From Nocardia brasiliensis IFM 10847 (GTDB lineage: Bacteria > Actinomycetota > Actinomycetes > Mycobacteriales > Mycobacteriaceae), in assembly GCF_000710915.1 (NCBI RefSeq), contig NZ_BAUA01000035.1, positions 1 through 64,000 on the forward strand: a DNA stretch of 64,000 bases. The letters are read 5' to 3'. Positions 54,814 through 64,000 of the stretch are shown here, piece by piece. The stretch's first letter is position 1; each line of letters begins with the position of its first letter. The notes beneath the pieces were generated by a model. The model was not told the DNA's origin. It saw only the letters and a list, made by a program, of their open reading frames with translations, and did no database searches. A program made the translations under genes and the position numbers.

Positions 54814-56436
54814 TCAGTGGCTGTGCTTGCCACCGTTTTCGAGCTCCTGGCGCTGCTGCAACACCGCGAGCTGGCGGTGCTCCTCGGCGTGCTCGATCTC
54901 GAAGTGCTTCTCGCTCTCCTGCCACGGGTCGGGCCGCAGGAAGCTACCGGTGCCCGGCTTGCCCGCCGAACCCAGCTTGTTCATCTTCTTCGGGACCGGA
55001 GCGCCCTGGTACTCCAGCGGCAGCGGGTGGCCGTGGTCGTCGACCGGGCCGAGCGGCTGGTGCACCTCGATGTACTCACCGTGCGGCAGCCGCTTGATCA
55101 CACCGGTCTCGATGCCGTGCTCGAGCACCGCACGGTCACTGCGCTGCAGGCCGATGCAGAACCGGTAGGCGACGAAGTACGCCACCGGCGGCACCACGAG
55201 CAGACCGATGCGACCCATCCAGGTGGTCGCGTTCAACGAGATGTCGAACTTGAGCGCCAGGATGTCGTTGACGCAGGACAGCGTCAGCACCACGTAGAAA
55301 CCGATCGCCATGGCGCCGATCGCGGTACGGACCGGCACGTCGCGCGGGCGCTGCAGCAGGTTGTGATGCGAACCCGCGTCGCCGGTGAGCCGCTTCTCGA
55401 TCCACGGGTAGGCGATCAGGACGGTGAACACCAAGCCCATGATCAACGCGACCCAGAACACCGCGGGCACGGTGTAGCGACCCAGGTACAGCTCCCACGG
55501 CGGCATGAGCCGGGCCAGGCCGTCGGTCCACATCATGTAGAAGTCCGGCTGCGAACCGGCCGACACCTGAGACGGGTTGTACGGGCCCAGGTTCCAGATC
55601 GGGTTGATCTGGAAGACGCCGCCCATGATGCCGACGATGCCGAGGGTGAACGCGAAGAACGCGCCCTGGTCCGCGGCGAACACCGGCACGATGCGCGCGC
55701 CGACCACGTTGTTCTCGGTCCGGCCCGGGCCGGGGAACTGGGTGTGCTTCTGGTACCAGACCAGCGCGACGTGCGCGGCGATCAGGGCCAGGATGATGCC
55801 GGGGAACAGCAACACGTGCGCGATGTAGAGACGCGGGATGATGATGTCGCCGGGGAAGTCACCGCCGAAGATCAGCCAGTGCAGCCAGGTGCCCGCGATC
55901 GGCACGCTCATCGTGATACCGCCGAACGCGGCGCGCAGGCCGGTGCCGGACAGCAGGTCGTCGGGCAGCGAGTAGCCGAAGAAGCCCTCGAACATGGCCA
56001 GGATCAGCAGCAGGCAGCCGATCACCCAGTTCGCCTCACGCGGCTTGCGGAACGCGCCGGTGAAGAAGATGCGGAACAGGTGGATGATGATCGACGCCGC
56101 GAACAGCAGCGCCGCCCAGTGGTGCACCTGGCGCACGAACAGACCGCCGCGCACCTCGAAGGTGATGTTCAGCGACGACTCGTAGGCCCGCGACATGGTG
56201 ACACCACGCAGCGGCTGGTACGCGCCGTTGTAGACGACCTCGGTCATCGACGGATCGAAGAACAGGGTCAGGTAGACGCCCGACAGCAGCAGAATGATGA
56301 AGCTGTACAGCGCGATCTCACCGAGCAGGAACGACCAGTGGGTCGGGAAGACCTTGTTGATCGACCGCTTCATGAACGCGGCGGCGCGATAGCGCTCGTC
56401 CGCCTCGTTCGCCTGAGCTGCAACGGAAGGGCTCAT
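54814..56436 (-). CDS. qcrB: Cytochrome bc1 complex cytochrome b subunit QcrB
   Basis: Membrane subunit of the menaquinol:cytochrome c oxidoreductase, carrying two b hemes. The 540-residue protein from ATG 56436 has the N-terminal cytochrome b helices (including [20 protein letters not shown] with heme His), the second heme His pair in the helix [20 protein letters not shown], and the quinol-site region near [21 protein letters not shown] long cytoplasmic C-terminal extension (about 130 residues, ending GKHSH) is characteristic of actinobacteria. It is separated from qcrA by a MIRU-like element but remains coupled through its mini-ORF. Confidence 0.97.
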   Translation of the reverse strand: MSPSVAAQANEADERYRAAAFMKRSINKVFPTHWSFLLGEIALYSFIILLLSGVYLTLFFDPSMTEVVYNGAYQPLRGVTMSRAYESSLNITFEVRGGLFVRQVHHWAALLFAASIIIHLFRIFFTGAFRKPREANWVIGCLLLILAMFEGFFGYSLPDDLLSGTGLRAAFGGITMSVPIAGTWLHWLIFGGDFPGDIIIPRLYIAHVLLFPGIILALIAAHVALVWYQKHTQFPGPGRTENNVVGARIVPVFAADQGAFFAFTLGIVGIMGGVFQINPIWNLGPYNPSQVSAGSQPDFYMMWTDGLARLMPPWELYLGRYTVPAVFWVALIMGLVFTVLIAYPWIEKRLTGDAGSHHNLLQRPRDVPVRTAIGAMAIGFYVVLTLSCVNDILALKFDISLNATTWMGRIGLLVVPPVAYFVAYRFCIGLQRSDRAVLEHGIETGVIKRLPHGEYIEVHQPLGPVDDHGHPLPLEYQGAPVPKKMNKLGSAGKPGTGSFLRPDPWQESEKHFEIEHAEEHRQLAVLQQRQELENGGKHSH

Positions 56437-56513
56437 GACTGCACCTCGCTGGCGCTCGGTTCCGTCATGTGCCCTGCACGCTGGCACATGATTCGCTCAC
56501 TACGTTCACTCAT
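56433..56513 (-). CDS. MIRU-like mini-ORF (26 aa) between qcrA and qcrB
   Basis: ATG 56513 overlaps the qcrA stop as ATGA and the TGA at 56435-56433 overlaps the qcrB ATG as ATGA. The peptide begins [16 protein letters not shown] and ends [10 protein letters not shown], closely parallel to the two copies before mraY ([17 protein letters not shown]). The DNA is similar throughout with differences in the centre. It is a third location of the same mobile-looking element, inserted in a second essential operon without breaking coupling. Confidence 0.55.
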   Translation of the reverse strand: MSERSERIMCQRAGHMTEPSASEVQS

Positions 56514-57739
56514 GAACGACGCTCCCAGAAGGCCGGTCCGAGCGGCTCGATGTAGTCGCCGTTGGCGACCAGGAAGCCCTCGGAGTTGACGGTGATCGGC
56601 AGCTGCGGCAGCGCGCGGGCGGCAGGACCGAAGACCGGCTTGCCCCACTCGGTCGCCAGGAACTGCGACTGGTGGCAGGGGCACAGGATCTTGTTGGTCT
56701 GCTGCTCGAACAGCGATGTCGGGCAACCGAGGTGGGTGCAGATCTTCGAGTAGGCGAAGTAGTCGCCGTAGTTGAAGCTCTCCTGACCCTTGCGCTTGAT
56801 CGCCTTCTGCGCGTCTTCGGTGCGCAGGCGAATCAACATGACCGGGTTGCGGATACCGCGCAACGACTGCAGGGTGGCGTGCTCGTCGCCGCGCCACTTC
56901 TCTTTCCAGGGGAACACCGTCTCCATGGCGCCCGCGTCCAGATCCTCGGGACGCACCAGCACGATGTCCTCCGGGCGACCGGTGTCGCGCCGGATGTAGA
57001 TGGTCTCGCCCTCGTAGTCGGGGGTCCAACCGGACACCCACAGCGGCGACTTGTCGCCCTTGGCCCACGGGTTCTTCACCATGCCGCCGACGAACACCAG
57101 CAGCGCGCCGATGCCGAGCACACCGACGCCGGCACCGGCGGTGCGGGTGATCAGCTTGCGGCGGGCGAGCGTGGAGGTCTCCAGCGCGTCACTGAGTTCG
57201 GCGACCAGCGTGCGGCGCTCGACCTCGGGCGACGGGCCGTCGTGCCGGTCCTGGATGGACAGCTCGGCCGGGATGAACAGCTTGCGGATCAGCACCACCG
57301 CGATGCCGATGACCAGCACCGAGACACCGAAGGTGATACCGACCAGCGGCGTGAACAGCGAGTAGGCGGCGTGGCCGTCTTCTTTGTTGGCCTTGAACTC
57401 CCACGGCCAGAACAGGAACACACCGACCAGCGCGGCCGCGGCGATCCCGGACACGGCGAACCAGAACGCGACCGCACGCTCGGCCCGCTTCTCGGCGCGG
57501 GTGCCCGGCACCGGGAACCGCTCGCGCCGGTAGGCGACGTCGACACCGTCGCGCTCGGTGCCGAGCTTGACCAGCTCGTCGCGGCTCATCGCGTCGAGTT
57601 CGGCCTCGGTCGGCTCCGTCAGCGCATGGCCGTCAGTCTTGGCCACATGGGCGCCGGCCCCTGTGACCTGCTCGTTCGACGGCTCGACGCCGTCGTGGCC
57701 CTCATCCGGCCGACCCACGTTAGGCTCCCTCTCAGTCAT
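56510..57739 (-). CDS. qcrA: Rieske iron-sulfur subunit QcrA
   Basis: Carries the 2Fe-2S cluster of the bc1 complex. The 409-residue protein has a long acidic N-terminal region, three membrane helices (the actinobacterial form; standard Rieske proteins have one), and a C-terminal Rieske domain with CTHLGC and CPCHQSQF, the two Cys-His pairs that bind the cluster. Its ATG at 57739 overlaps the qcrC stop as ATGA. Confidence 0.96.
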   Translation of the reverse strand: MTEREPNVGRPDEGHDGVEPSNEQVTGAGAHVAKTDGHALTEPTEAELDAMSRDELVKLGTERDGVDVAYRRERFPVPGTRAEKRAERAVAFWFAVSGIAAAALVGVFLFWPWEFKANKEDGHAAYSLFTPLVGITFGVSVLVIGIAVVLIRKLFIPAELSIQDRHDGPSPEVERRTLVAELSDALETSTLARRKLITRTAGAGVGVLGIGALLVFVGGMVKNPWAKGDKSPLWVSGWTPDYEGETIYIRRDTGRPEDIVLVRPEDLDAGAMETVFPWKEKWRGDEHATLQSLRGIRNPVMLIRLRTEDAQKAIKRKGQESFNYGDYFAYSKICTHLGCPTSLFEQQTNKILCPCHQSQFLATEWGKPVFGPAARALPQLPITVNSEGFLVANGDYIEPLGPAFWERRS

Positions 57740-58599
57740 GACCTAGAACCGATCCAAATCGCGGCACCCACGACCAGCGTGATGCCGACCACCCAGATGA
57801 CCAGACCCTCGGTCGCGGGACCGAACCCACCGAGATCCCAGCCGCCGGGGGCGCGCTCTTCCTTCGCGTTCATCACGTAGGCGATGATGTCGCGCTTCTC
57901 TTCCGGGGTCAGCTGCCGATCGGAGAACTTCGGCATGTTCTGCGGGCCGGAGATCATCGCGTCGTAGATCTGCTGCTCGTTGGCGGGCTCCAGCGGCGGC
58001 GCGAACTTACCGGAGGACAGCGCACCGCCGCGGCCGGTGAAGTTGTGGCAGGACGCGCAGTTCATGCGGAACAGCTCGGAGCCGCGGGCGATGTCGTCGC
58101 CACGCAGGGACTCCTGGGCGATCTCGCCGTTCGCGTCACGGACCACGCTGGGGCCGCCGCCGTTGGCCGCGACATACGCCATCAGCGCGTCGGTCTGGTG
58201 CTCGTCGAACTTGGCGGGCTTGCGCTGCGCCTGGGCCTCGTTGCGGGCCATCGGCATGCGGCCGGAGGAAACCTGGAAGTAGACGGCGGCTTCGCCGACG
58301 CCGATCAGGCTCGGGCCGCGGTCCTGGACACCCTGCAGGTTCGCCCCGTGGCAGGTGATGCAGGACGTGTCGTAGAGCTGATTGCCCTCGCGGATCAACG
58401 CGGACTTGTCGTCGTTCGCGGTCGCGAGCTGCGGGTTCGGCGTCAGGGCCGCCGCGAGGAAGCCTGCTCCGACGAGGCCCACCAACAGCGCGAGGCCGCC
58501 CGCGATGCGACGGCGAACGCGGCGCTGCCTGCGCGTCTTGCTGGCCTCGCCGTTCCCTTTGCTTTCGGGCGCTGGCGCTGACGGGGGAGATGAACTCAT
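57736..58599 (-). CDS. qcrC: Diheme cytochrome c subunit QcrC
   Basis: The cytochrome cc subunit takes electrons from the Rieske protein and passes them directly to the aa3 oxidase. The 287-residue protein has a basic N-terminal segment, a membrane helix near residues 33-55, two CxxCH heme sites (CITCH and CASCH), and a C-terminal membrane helix ([20 protein letters not shown]). ATG 58599 is preceded by AAAGGGA and lies 59 bp after ctaE. Confidence 0.96.
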   Translation of the reverse strand: MSSSPPSAPAPESKGNGEASKTRRQRRVRRRIAGGLALLVGLVGAGFLAAALTPNPQLATANDDKSALIREGNQLYDTSCITCHGANLQGVQDRGPSLIGVGEAAVYFQVSSGRMPMARNEAQAQRKPAKFDEHQTDALMAYVAANGGGPSVVRDANGEIAQESLRGDDIARGSELFRMNCASCHNFTGRGGALSSGKFAPPLEPANEQQIYDAMISGPQNMPKFSDRQLTPEEKRDIIAYVMNAKEERAPGGWDLGGFGPATEGLVIWVVGITLVVGAAIWIGSRS

Positions 58600-58658
58600 C
58601 TGTGTCCCTTTGGAGTAGACGGAACCGACGTGTGCAAAAGACTGGGGTATCGCCCGGG

Positions 58659-59270
58659 TCAGCGGACGAAGTAGATCGTGGCGAACAACCCGATCCAGAC
58701 GATGTCGACGAAGTGCCAGTAGTACGAGACGACGATCGCGGCGGTGGCCTGCGCCGGGGTGAACTTACTGACCTTGGTGCGGATCAGCAGGAACACGAAG
58801 GCGATCAGACCGCCGATGACGTGCAGACCGTGGAAACCGGTGGTGATGTAGAACACCGAGCCGTACGAGCTGCTCGAGATCGAGGTGCCCTCGTGGACCA
58901 GGTTCATGTACTCGTAGCCCTGGCCGCCGACGAAGAACGCGCCCATGATCAGCGTGATGACATACCAGCGGCGCAGGCCGAACACGTCGCCACGCTCCGC
59001 CGCGAAGACACCCATCTGGCAGGTGAACGACGAGGCGACCAGCACGGCGGTGACCGGCACGGCGAGCTTCAGGTTCAGCTCGGTCGGCTCCGGCGGCCAG
59101 TTGCCGTGGGCCTGGGCGCGCGCGACGAAATACATCGCGAAGAGGCCGGCGAAGAACATCAACTCGCTGGACAGCCAGATGATGGTACCGACGCTGACCA
59201 TGTTGGGCCGATTCAGCGAGTGCACACGCTGGGTTATGGCCGATCCGGGGGTCCCTACTGCGGTCGTCAC
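58659..59270 (-). CDS. ctaE: Cytochrome aa3 oxidase subunit III CtaE
   Basis: Subunit III of the heme-copper oxidase, 203 residues with five membrane helices, the actinobacterial length. Conserved stretches are [40 protein letters not shown], and the C-terminal [15 protein letters not shown] and [15 protein letters not shown]. It heads the ctaE-qcrCAB operon of the bcc-aa3 supercomplex. GTG 59270 has no ribosome binding site and is 7 nt behind CATACT, so a leaderless message is likely. Confidence 0.95.
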   Translation of the reverse strand: MTTAVGTPGSAITQRVHSLNRPNMVSVGTIIWLSSELMFFAGLFAMYFVARAQAHGNWPPEPTELNLKLAVPVTAVLVASSFTCQMGVFAAERGDVFGLRRWYVITLIMGAFFVGGQGYEYMNLVHEGTSISSSSYGSVFYITTGFHGLHVIGGLIAFVFLLIRTKVSKFTPAQATAAIVVSYYWHFVDIVWIGLFATIYFVR

Positions 59271-59277
59271 GGGGGTA

Positions 59278-59283
59278 AGTATG
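59278..59283 (-). promoter_or_regulatory. -10 box of the ctaE-qcrCAB operon
   Basis: CATACT on the minus strand ends 7 nt before GTG 59270; TTGTGT lies 15 nt further upstream as a possible -35. Confidence 0.5.
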
Positions 59284-59485
59284 ACTCGTCGTAGTACGAC
59301 ACAAGTACCCGGGTGCGAAACTTGTGTCTCCGTGTCGGAAAACCCACGGACAGACAGGCTCTCGACCTGGGCTCGGCGTGTTGGAGATCGTTTCGCCGGA
59401 CGGCCGGGGTGAGCACCGGATGTCGCCGGGTGACGCCCGCACAGCATGACAGGCAGTACTGAGTAAAAGCTGAGATGGAGGCGAT

Positions 59486-59902
59486 GTGGCAGCGGGGATA
59501 TGGCGCCGATGGTTCGGGCGCCGCGGCACGGCGACACTGGACCCGAGCCGGGCCGATCTCGTGGTGGTCACCGCGAGTTTCGATGACGCCGAAGCCTGTT
59601 CGGCGGCGCTGGCCCGCGCGGACGGCTGGACCGCCGACGCGCCCGCAGTGCTGCGCCATCACCTGCGGATCCCGGCCGAACAGGTCGAGACGGTGTGCGC
59701 CATCGCCGCGCAGGACGGCTACGCGCCCGCGCCCCGGGTCGGCGGCCCGGGCACCGACCCGCTGGAAAACCTGATCTTGCAGCGGGTCCAGGTGCTCGAC
59801 GCGCTGCACTGCTCGCAGGAACGTTCCCGGATGGCCGGTTTGGCCCAGCGGCACGACGGCACCGCCGACGGATGGGACGCGCTGCAGCCGCGGCCGGTTT
59901 AA
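59486..59902 (+). CDS. Conserved small protein of unknown function
   Basis: The 138-residue protein starts at GTG 59486, 8 nt after GGAGG. It has a basic N-terminus ([10 protein letters not shown]) followed by a compact alpha/beta pattern: [20 protein letters not shown], then [20 protein letters not shown] and [20 protein letters not shown]. No family is recognised. It lies between ctaE and trpD, which are neighbours in M. tuberculosis, so it is an insertion relative to that order. Confidence 0.65.
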   Translation: MAAGIWRRWFGRRGTATLDPSRADLVVVTASFDDAEACSAALARADGWTADAPAVLRHHLRIPAEQVETVCAIAAQDGYAPAPRVGGPGTDPLENLILQRVQVLDALHCSQERSRMAGLAQRHDGTADGWDALQPRPV

Positions 59903-59948
59903 GCGCGGGCTTCCCGGCAAGGGGGCACAGTAAGCTTCTTCGCGACGA

Positions 59949-59966
59949 ACTGGTGCCTGAACCAGT
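59949..59966. promoter_or_regulatory. Palindrome upstream of trpD
   Basis: ACTGGT (59949-59954) and ACCAGT (59961-59966) form a perfect inverted repeat with 6 bp between, 20 bp before the trpD start. It may be an operator; no regulator is identified. Confidence 0.35.
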
Positions 59967-59986
59967 GTGAACGGGAGTAAGAGAAC

Positions 59987-61042
59987 ATGCGTAGCTGGCC
60001 ACAGGTACTCGGAACCCTCGCCGACGGCGGCGACCTGGCGGCGGCCGACACGGCATGGGCGATGGACGAGATCATGTCGGACAACGCCACCTCCGCTCAG
60101 ATCGCCGCGTTCGGTGTCGCGATGAAGATCAAGGGCCCCACACCCGCCGAACTGGCCGGCCTCGCCACCGGCATGCTCGAGCACGCGCGACTGGTGCACA
60201 TCGACGGGGACGCGGTCGACATCGTCGGCACCGGCGGGGACCGTTCCGGGTCGGTGAACATCTCCACCATGTCCTCGATCGTGGTCGCCGCGGCCGGGGT
60301 GCCCGTGGTCAAACACGGCAACCGCGCGGCCTCCTCCAAGAGCGGCGGCGCCGACGTGCTCGAGGCACTCGGGGTGAAGCTCGCACTCGGGCCGGAGTCC
60401 GTCGCGCGGTGCATCCGTGAGGTCGGTATCGGCTTCTGCTTCGCACCGGCGTTCCATCCCGCGCTGCGGTTCGCGGGCGCGGCCCGCAAGGAGATCGGCA
60501 TTCCCACCGTCTTCAATGTGCTCGGACCGCTGACGAACCCGGCCCAGCCGCGGGCCGGACTGATCGGCTGCGCCTTCCCCGACCTGTTGCCCGTGATCGC
60601 GGGCGTGTTCACCGAGCGCGGCGGCAGCGCGCTGGTGGTGCGCGGCAACGACGGGCTGGACGAGATCACCACCTCCGACACCACCGCCGCCTGGGTGGTC
60701 TCGGGTGGACGACGTCGCGAGACCACCATCGACCCGACCCGGCTCGGCATCCCGCGGGTCGATCTCGCCGCGTTGCGCGGCGGCGACGCCGAGGTCAACG
60801 CCGGGGTCGCCCGCGATGTCCTGGCCGGCAGCACGGGCCCGGTCCGCGACGCGGTCCTGCTGAACTCCGCCGCGGCCATCGTCGCCTACGACTTGTCCCA
60901 GGGCACAGTCGATTTCGACACCGACGTGCACGACGCGCTGGCCACCGGCCTGACCCGCGCCGCCGAGGCCATCGACACCGGTAACGGAGCCGCACTGCTC
61001 GAGCGGTGGGCCAAGCTCACCGTCACCCTCGGCGACCGCTGA
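59987..61042 (+). CDS. trpD: Anthranilate phosphoribosyltransferase TrpD
   Basis: Transfers phosphoribose from PRPP to anthranilate in tryptophan synthesis. The 351-residue protein contains the PRPP loop [35 protein letters not shown], the anthranilate-site region [12 protein letters not shown] and [15 protein letters not shown]. The ATG follows GGGAG at 9 nt. It is alone here, away from other trp genes, as Rv2192c is in M. tuberculosis. Confidence 0.96.
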   Translation: MRSWPQVLGTLADGGDLAAADTAWAMDEIMSDNATSAQIAAFGVAMKIKGPTPAELAGLATGMLEHARLVHIDGDAVDIVGTGGDRSGSVNISTMSSIVVAAAGVPVVKHGNRAASSKSGGADVLEALGVKLALGPESVARCIREVGIGFCFAPAFHPALRFAGAARKEIGIPTVFNVLGPLTNPAQPRAGLIGCAFPDLLPVIAGVFTERGGSALVVRGNDGLDEITTSDTTAAWVVSGGRRRETTIDPTRLGIPRVDLAALRGGDAEVNAGVARDVLAGSTGPVRDAVLLNSAAAIVAYDLSQGTVDFDTDVHDALATGLTRAAEAIDTGNGAALLERWAKLTVTLGDR

Positions 61043-61056
61043 CTTGTCGGTCACTT

Positions 61057-61114
61057 GATCAGGTAATGGTGGTGGACGGCGCTCGGCCGCTGCCGCCACC
61101 GTTACCCGGCGATC
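61057..61114 (+). terminator. Hairpin after trpD (dispersed family, copy 2)
   Basis: An imperfect stem joins GATCAGGTAATGGTGG (from 61057) with CCACCGTTACCCGGCGATC (ending 61114), with inner pairing CGGC/GCCG around GCTCG. It shares the outer GATCAGG, the GGTGG block and the loop side CTCGGCCG-TGCCGCCACC with the hairpin at 24705-24781, so both belong to one repeat family. It probably ends the trpD transcript. Confidence 0.65.
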
Positions 61115-61272
61115 GCTTGTCCAGGGGTGCGATTTGGTAGCTCCTGGACATAAAGCCTGTTCAGCGGGCTAGGGTGGGAATGGAGCCGGCGTGGTCGCGA
61201 CGAGCGCACGGCGCATCAGCGGCTCACTCGGCGAACGTCGGGCATCTCACTTCGGAGAGTAAGGAGCACGGC

Positions 61273-61563
61273 ATGAAGCGCAGCTGTTCCGTACTACTGG
61301 GCGTGCTGGCGACAGCGGGATTCGTCACCGTGGCGCCGACCGCATCCGCCATCCCGGGCACTCTGTACATCAACGGCACACCGTACGCCGACCCGTCCGG
61401 TTGCATGATGGTCGGCGACGGCGCTCAGATGTCCATCGAGAACCACACCGCGGGCACGGTGACCGTGTTCACCCGCGCCGACTGCGACGGCGGTGACGTC
61501 ACCGGCGTGCTCGGGGCAGGCGAAATCGCCACCTACCCCGGCAAATCCGTGATCGTGGGCTGA
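61273..61563 (+). CDS. Small secreted protein of unknown function
   Basis: The 96-residue product starts at ATG 61273 with AAGGAG upstream. A signal peptide (CSVLLGVLATAGFVTVAPTA, cut after SA near residue 26) leaves a mature part of about 70 residues with two Cys (GCMMVGDG and RADCDGGD) that may form a disulfide. The mature sequence is beta-rich. No known family is recognised. It is probably monocistronic. Confidence 0.7.
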   Translation: MKRSCSVLLGVLATAGFVTVAPTASAIPGTLYINGTPYADPSGCMMVGDGAQMSIENHTAGTVTVFTRADCDGGDVTGVLGAGEIATYPGKSVIVG

Positions 61564-61567
61564 GGCG

Positions 61568-61843
61568 CTACTCCCCCAGCGAGAACCCGGCCTCCACATC
61601 GGCGCTCGAATACGACTTGAACGCGATATGCGTGATGGTCCGCGCGACGCCGGGCGTCTTGTCGATCCGTCCGGTGACCACGTCGGCGATCTGCTCGTGG
61701 TCGCGCACCCGCACGATCGCGATCAAATCCACATCGCCTGCGCACGAATACACCTCGGCGACCCCTTCGGTATCCGCCACCGCCTGCGCGGTCTCCGGAA
61801 TACGCCCGTTGTCGGCGTCGATAAGCACGATCGCGGTAATCAT
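61568..61843 (-). CDS. Stand-alone Lrp/AsnC ligand-binding domain protein
   Basis: The 91-residue protein is only the effector-binding (RAM) domain of Lrp/AsnC regulators, without a helix-turn-helix. It begins MITAIVLIDADNGRIPETAQ and has AGDVDLIAIVRVRDHEQIAD and GVARTITHIAFKSY. Such proteins oligomerise and bind amino acids, or modulate full-length Lrp proteins. ATG 61843 has no ribosome binding site and lies 6 nt behind TACGCT, so the transcript is probably leaderless. Confidence 0.85.
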   Translation of the reverse strand: MITAIVLIDADNGRIPETAQAVADTEGVAEVYSCAGDVDLIAIVRVRDHEQIADVVTGRIDKTPGVARTITHIAFKSYSSADVEAGFSLGE

Positions 61844-61849
61844 GGGATC

Positions 61850-61855
61850 AGCGTA
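61850..61855 (-). promoter_or_regulatory. -10 box of the Lrp-domain gene
   Basis: TACGCT on the minus strand ends 6 nt before ATG 61843; no untranslated leader is possible. Confidence 0.5.
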
Positions 61856-61878
61856 ATGCGCACCACTCCCCGCCCCCG

Positions 61879-62562
61879 TCACCGCTCTTTGTACTCCTCC
61901 TCCACCGACCGGCTCCGAGCCGCGACATCCGCCACCTCCGCCCACCCCAACCAGCGCCCCGCCCCATACATCGGCTCCCGATACCCCTCCGTACTGCGCA
62001 CAATCCGCACCCCCGCCCGCGCCAACCACCGCGCCACCAACGCCGCCTCCTCCGGCGATGCCCCCCGCAACGGCGGCACATTGATCGACACCCACTCCCC
62101 CGCCTCCTCGGAACCGGGCACATCGGCGGTCGCATCGACCTGGGACGTCGAACCCGGAGCGGCCGATGCTCCTTCGGAGGAAGAGGTTCGGACCGGCGTC
62201 GGCGGCACCATGGCCGTGGTCCGGCCGCCGGCAGAGACCGCGCGATCCGCAGGCGACTGAGCTGCGGCGGCCCGGTTCCTGGCGTCGGATCTCGGCCGGG
62301 CCGTGGGGATCGGGGGTTCGGCGGCGGGCGACGCCGCTTCAGCACCGGGCACTTCGGCGGACGGACCGGAAGCCGGGGTTACACGGTGCGCTGACGACTG
62401 GACCGCGGCGGCCCGGTCCCTGGCGTCGGATCTCGGCCGGGCCGTGGGCTGCTGGGATTCGGCGGCCGGTAGAGCGACGTCGACGCCGTGCGATTCGGGG
62501 GGCGCTCCCCCTTCAGGGATTACGGTTTCGGCGGCGGCTACGAGGTGTTCCACCACGGGCAT
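61879..62562 (-). CDS. Hypothetical protein with 47-residue tandem repeat and a conserved C-terminal domain
   Basis: A 227-residue frame that starts inside the last 25 bp of the nuclease gene. Residues about 40-130 are Ala/Pro/Ser-rich and hold two copies of a 47-residue repeat, each beginning TARPRSDAR. The C-terminal 75 residues look folded: [40 protein letters not shown], then [16 protein letters not shown]. No known family is recognised. The C-terminal part is likely real protein; the N-terminal start is uncertain. Confidence 0.6.
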   Translation of the reverse strand: MPVVEHLVAAAETVIPEGGAPPESHGVDVALPAAESQQPTARPRSDARDRAAAVQSSAHRVTPASGPSAEVPGAEAASPAAEPPIPTARPRSDARNRAAAAQSPADRAVSAGGRTTAMVPPTPVRTSSSEGASAAPGSTSQVDATADVPGSEEAGEWVSINVPPLRGASPEEAALVARWLARAGVRIVRSTEGYREPMYGAGRWLGWAEVADVAARSRSVEEEYKER

Positions 62563-64000
62563 GGGTGGGACGCCACGGGGGCGGCGCCCGCGGCGGCGAG
62601 GCGGCCGTAGCGGATGACGGAGAACTCCCAGCCGCCCGCACCGTCGGGATGAGCGGTGACGAGTTCGGCGATGCGGGCGACGGCGGCGAGGCGCTGGGTG
62701 CGGTGCAGGGCGCGGATCACGGCGACGGTGCGGTCCCGCAGCCGCGCGGCGGCCTCGAAATGCTGGGCGCGGGAGTGGGTTTCGATGCGGTCGAGCATGG
62801 CGCGGACGGGCGCGTCGGAGCGTCCGGCGAACAGGGCGCGCACGAGCGCGGGCGCGGGCGCGTATTCCTCTGTATTAATAGGAGTCCCTGTCACGGCGGC
62901 GGGACAGCCGCCGACGACCGCGGGCGGGCACTCGTGCGTCCCGCGCCGGGGCAGGCGGGTACTACAGGTTCGCAGGCCGGTGAATTCGGCGATGATCAGC
63001 GCCAGGTCGGCGGCGTCCATCCGAGAGTTGAAGGGCCCCAGTGCATCTCGGTTCGGCGTGCGAACGACGGCGAACCGCGGGAACGGTTCGTCGGTGAGCG
63101 TGAGCCACCAGGCCCGCTTGGGAAACTTGGAACGCCGGTTGTAAGGCGGCGTGTGCGCGACGAGCAGTCGCAGCTCCCGCACCCCCGCCTCGAGGGCGTG
63201 CGCGCAGACCACGTGGTCGACCCGGGTGGCGAGGGCGACCATTTCTTTCATCCGCCCCCGGGTTTCCGATCCGGTGAAGTAGTTGCGTACGCGACGGCGC
63301 AGATTCACCGCCGTGCCGATGTAGAGGACTTCGTCGGACGGCCCGCGGAACAGGTAGACGCCGGGCGCGGTGGGCAGGTCCGCGGCCAGGAAACGCTTGG
63401 CGCGCTGGCGGGGTGTGACGTCGGGCAGGTAGTCGACCAACTCGGTGAGGCTGTGCACCCCTTGGTTGCCGACCCGGCCGATGAGCGCGTGCAGCACGTC
63501 GACGGTCGCGCGCGCGTCGTCGAGGGCGCGGTGCGTCGGTTGCGTACTCGCGCCGAGCAACTGGGCGAGCACGCTCAACCGGACCGAGGGCGCCTCGTCC
63601 CGGCCGAGCACGCGCCGGGCCAGCTTCACTGTGCACAGCACCGTCGCGGACGGCCACACCGTCTCGCACTGGGCCGCGGCGGCCCGCAGGAACGCCATGT
63701 CGAACCGCGCGTTGTGCGCGACCAGGACCGCGCCCGCGGCGAATTCCAGGAATCCGGGCAGCACGGCGTCGATCTTCGGAGCCGCGTACACCATCGCGGT
63801 GGTGATGCCGGTGACCTGGACGATCGCGGGCGGCACCGCCCGTCCCGGATTGACCAGCGTCGCGAACTCGCCGAGCACTTCGCCGCCACGCACCTTGACC
63901 GCGCCGATCTCGGTGATCGCGTCGGCGCCGGGACTGGTGCCGGTGGTCTCCAGGTCGACCACCACGAAGGTGGTGTCGTAGAGGGGCGTGTCGAGGTCGT
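62538..64000 (-). CDS. DEDDh exonuclease fused to UvrC-like endonuclease (partial, cut by window end)
   Basis: Fusion matching Rv2191. The N-terminal DnaQ-like exonuclease has [10 protein letters not shown] (DxE), [26 protein letters not shown] and [10 protein letters not shown] (Exo III). From about residue 195 a GIY-YIG domain of the UvrC/Cho type begins: [20 protein letters not shown] followed by [13 protein letters not shown]-like helical part ([20 protein letters not shown]) follows. The first in-window start is GTG 63965, but the frame continues to the edge with a sequence normal for the family (TPLYDTTF), so the true start lies beyond 64000. A repair role is inferred. Confidence 0.9.
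   Translation of the reverse strand, partial: DLDTPLYDTTFVVVDLETTGTSPGADAITEIGAVKVRGGEVLGEFATLVNPGRAVPPAIVQVTGITTAMVYAAPKIDAVLPGFLEFAAGAVLVAHNARFDMAFLRAAAAQCETVWPSATVLCTVKLARRVLGRDEAPSVRLSVLAQLLGASTQPTHRALDDARATVDVLHALIGRVGNQGVHSLTELVDYLPDVTPRQRAKRFLAADLPTAPGVYLFRGPSDEVLYIGTAVNLRRRVRNYFTGSETRGRMKEMVALATRVDHVVCAHALEAGVRELRLLVAHTPPYNRRSKFPKRAWWLTLTDEPFPRFAVVRTPNRDALGPFNSRMDAADLALIIAEFTGLRTCSTRLPRRGTHECPPAVVGGCPAAVTGTPINTEEYAPAPALVRALFAGRSDAPVRAMLDRIETHSRAQHFEAAARLRDRTVAVIRALHRTQRLAAVARIAELVTAHPDGAGGWEFSVIRYGRLAAAGAAPVASHPCPWWNTS

Overview
The window comes from a high-GC mycolic-acid actinobacterium, most likely a Nocardia or a close relative such as Rhodococcus. Three things point there. The gene order follows the Mycobacterium tuberculosis ftsZ (Rv2150c) to Rv2191 backbone. 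The cell wall genes are of the Mycobacteriales type (MptA lipomannan mannosyltransferase, LppM, PknL, meso-DAP type MurE). The respiratory genes are those of the bcc-aa3 branch.

Layout. 1-712: no gene; two GC-rich tandem repeat arrays and a hairpin lie downstream of ftsZ. 713-17763 (minus strand): an almost complete dcw cluster, mraZ-rsmH-ftsL-ftsI-murE-murF-mraY-murD-ftsW-murG-murC-ftsQ-ftsZ. 17764-20053: mraZ promoter with TGGGG boxes, a DUF3040 membrane protein, a HEPN-like protein and a GNAT acetyltransferase. 20061-24689: CrtO-like oxidoreductase, CruF-like hydratase, LppM and a CruG-like glycosyltransferase. 25804-40118: a S-box (SAM) riboswitch followed by one uninterrupted plus-strand operon of about 14 kb holding two ABC importers, four luciferase-like flavin monooxygenases, a DUF1684 protein and three small coupled ORFs; it looks like an organosulfur scavenging operon. 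40254-42281: secreted CocE/NonD hydrolase. 42294-49003: MetF-like reductase, then prenyl diphosphate synthase, phytoene desaturase, MptA and phytoene synthase. 49040-54756: PknL with its DNA-binding partner, UppP homologue, class II DAHP synthase and exoribonuclease. 54814-59270: ctaE-qcrC-qcrA-qcrB. 59486-64000: small unknown protein, trpD, small secreted protein, stand-alone Lrp ligand-binding domain, repeat protein, and a DnaQ/UvrC-like nuclease cut by the window edge.

How the genes work together. The first 18 kb makes lipid II and the divisome under MraZ. The two carotenoid blocks together could make a keto, 1'-hydroxy-glycosylated carotenoid. The sulfur operon would be switched on when SAM is low. 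The last 10 kb supplies the terminal respiratory supercomplex and aromatic amino acid steps.

The most unusual observation is a set of very short ORFs that fill gaps between operon genes so that an ATGA or GTGA stop/start overlap is kept at both ends. Four of these copies (9821-9984 twice, 26133-26207, 56433-56513) share an MSERSER/MRERSER type sequence and resemble the MIRU elements of mycobacteria. Others (murC|ftsQ, murD|ftsW, rsmH|ftsL and two monooxygenase genes) have unrelated sequence but the same geometry.
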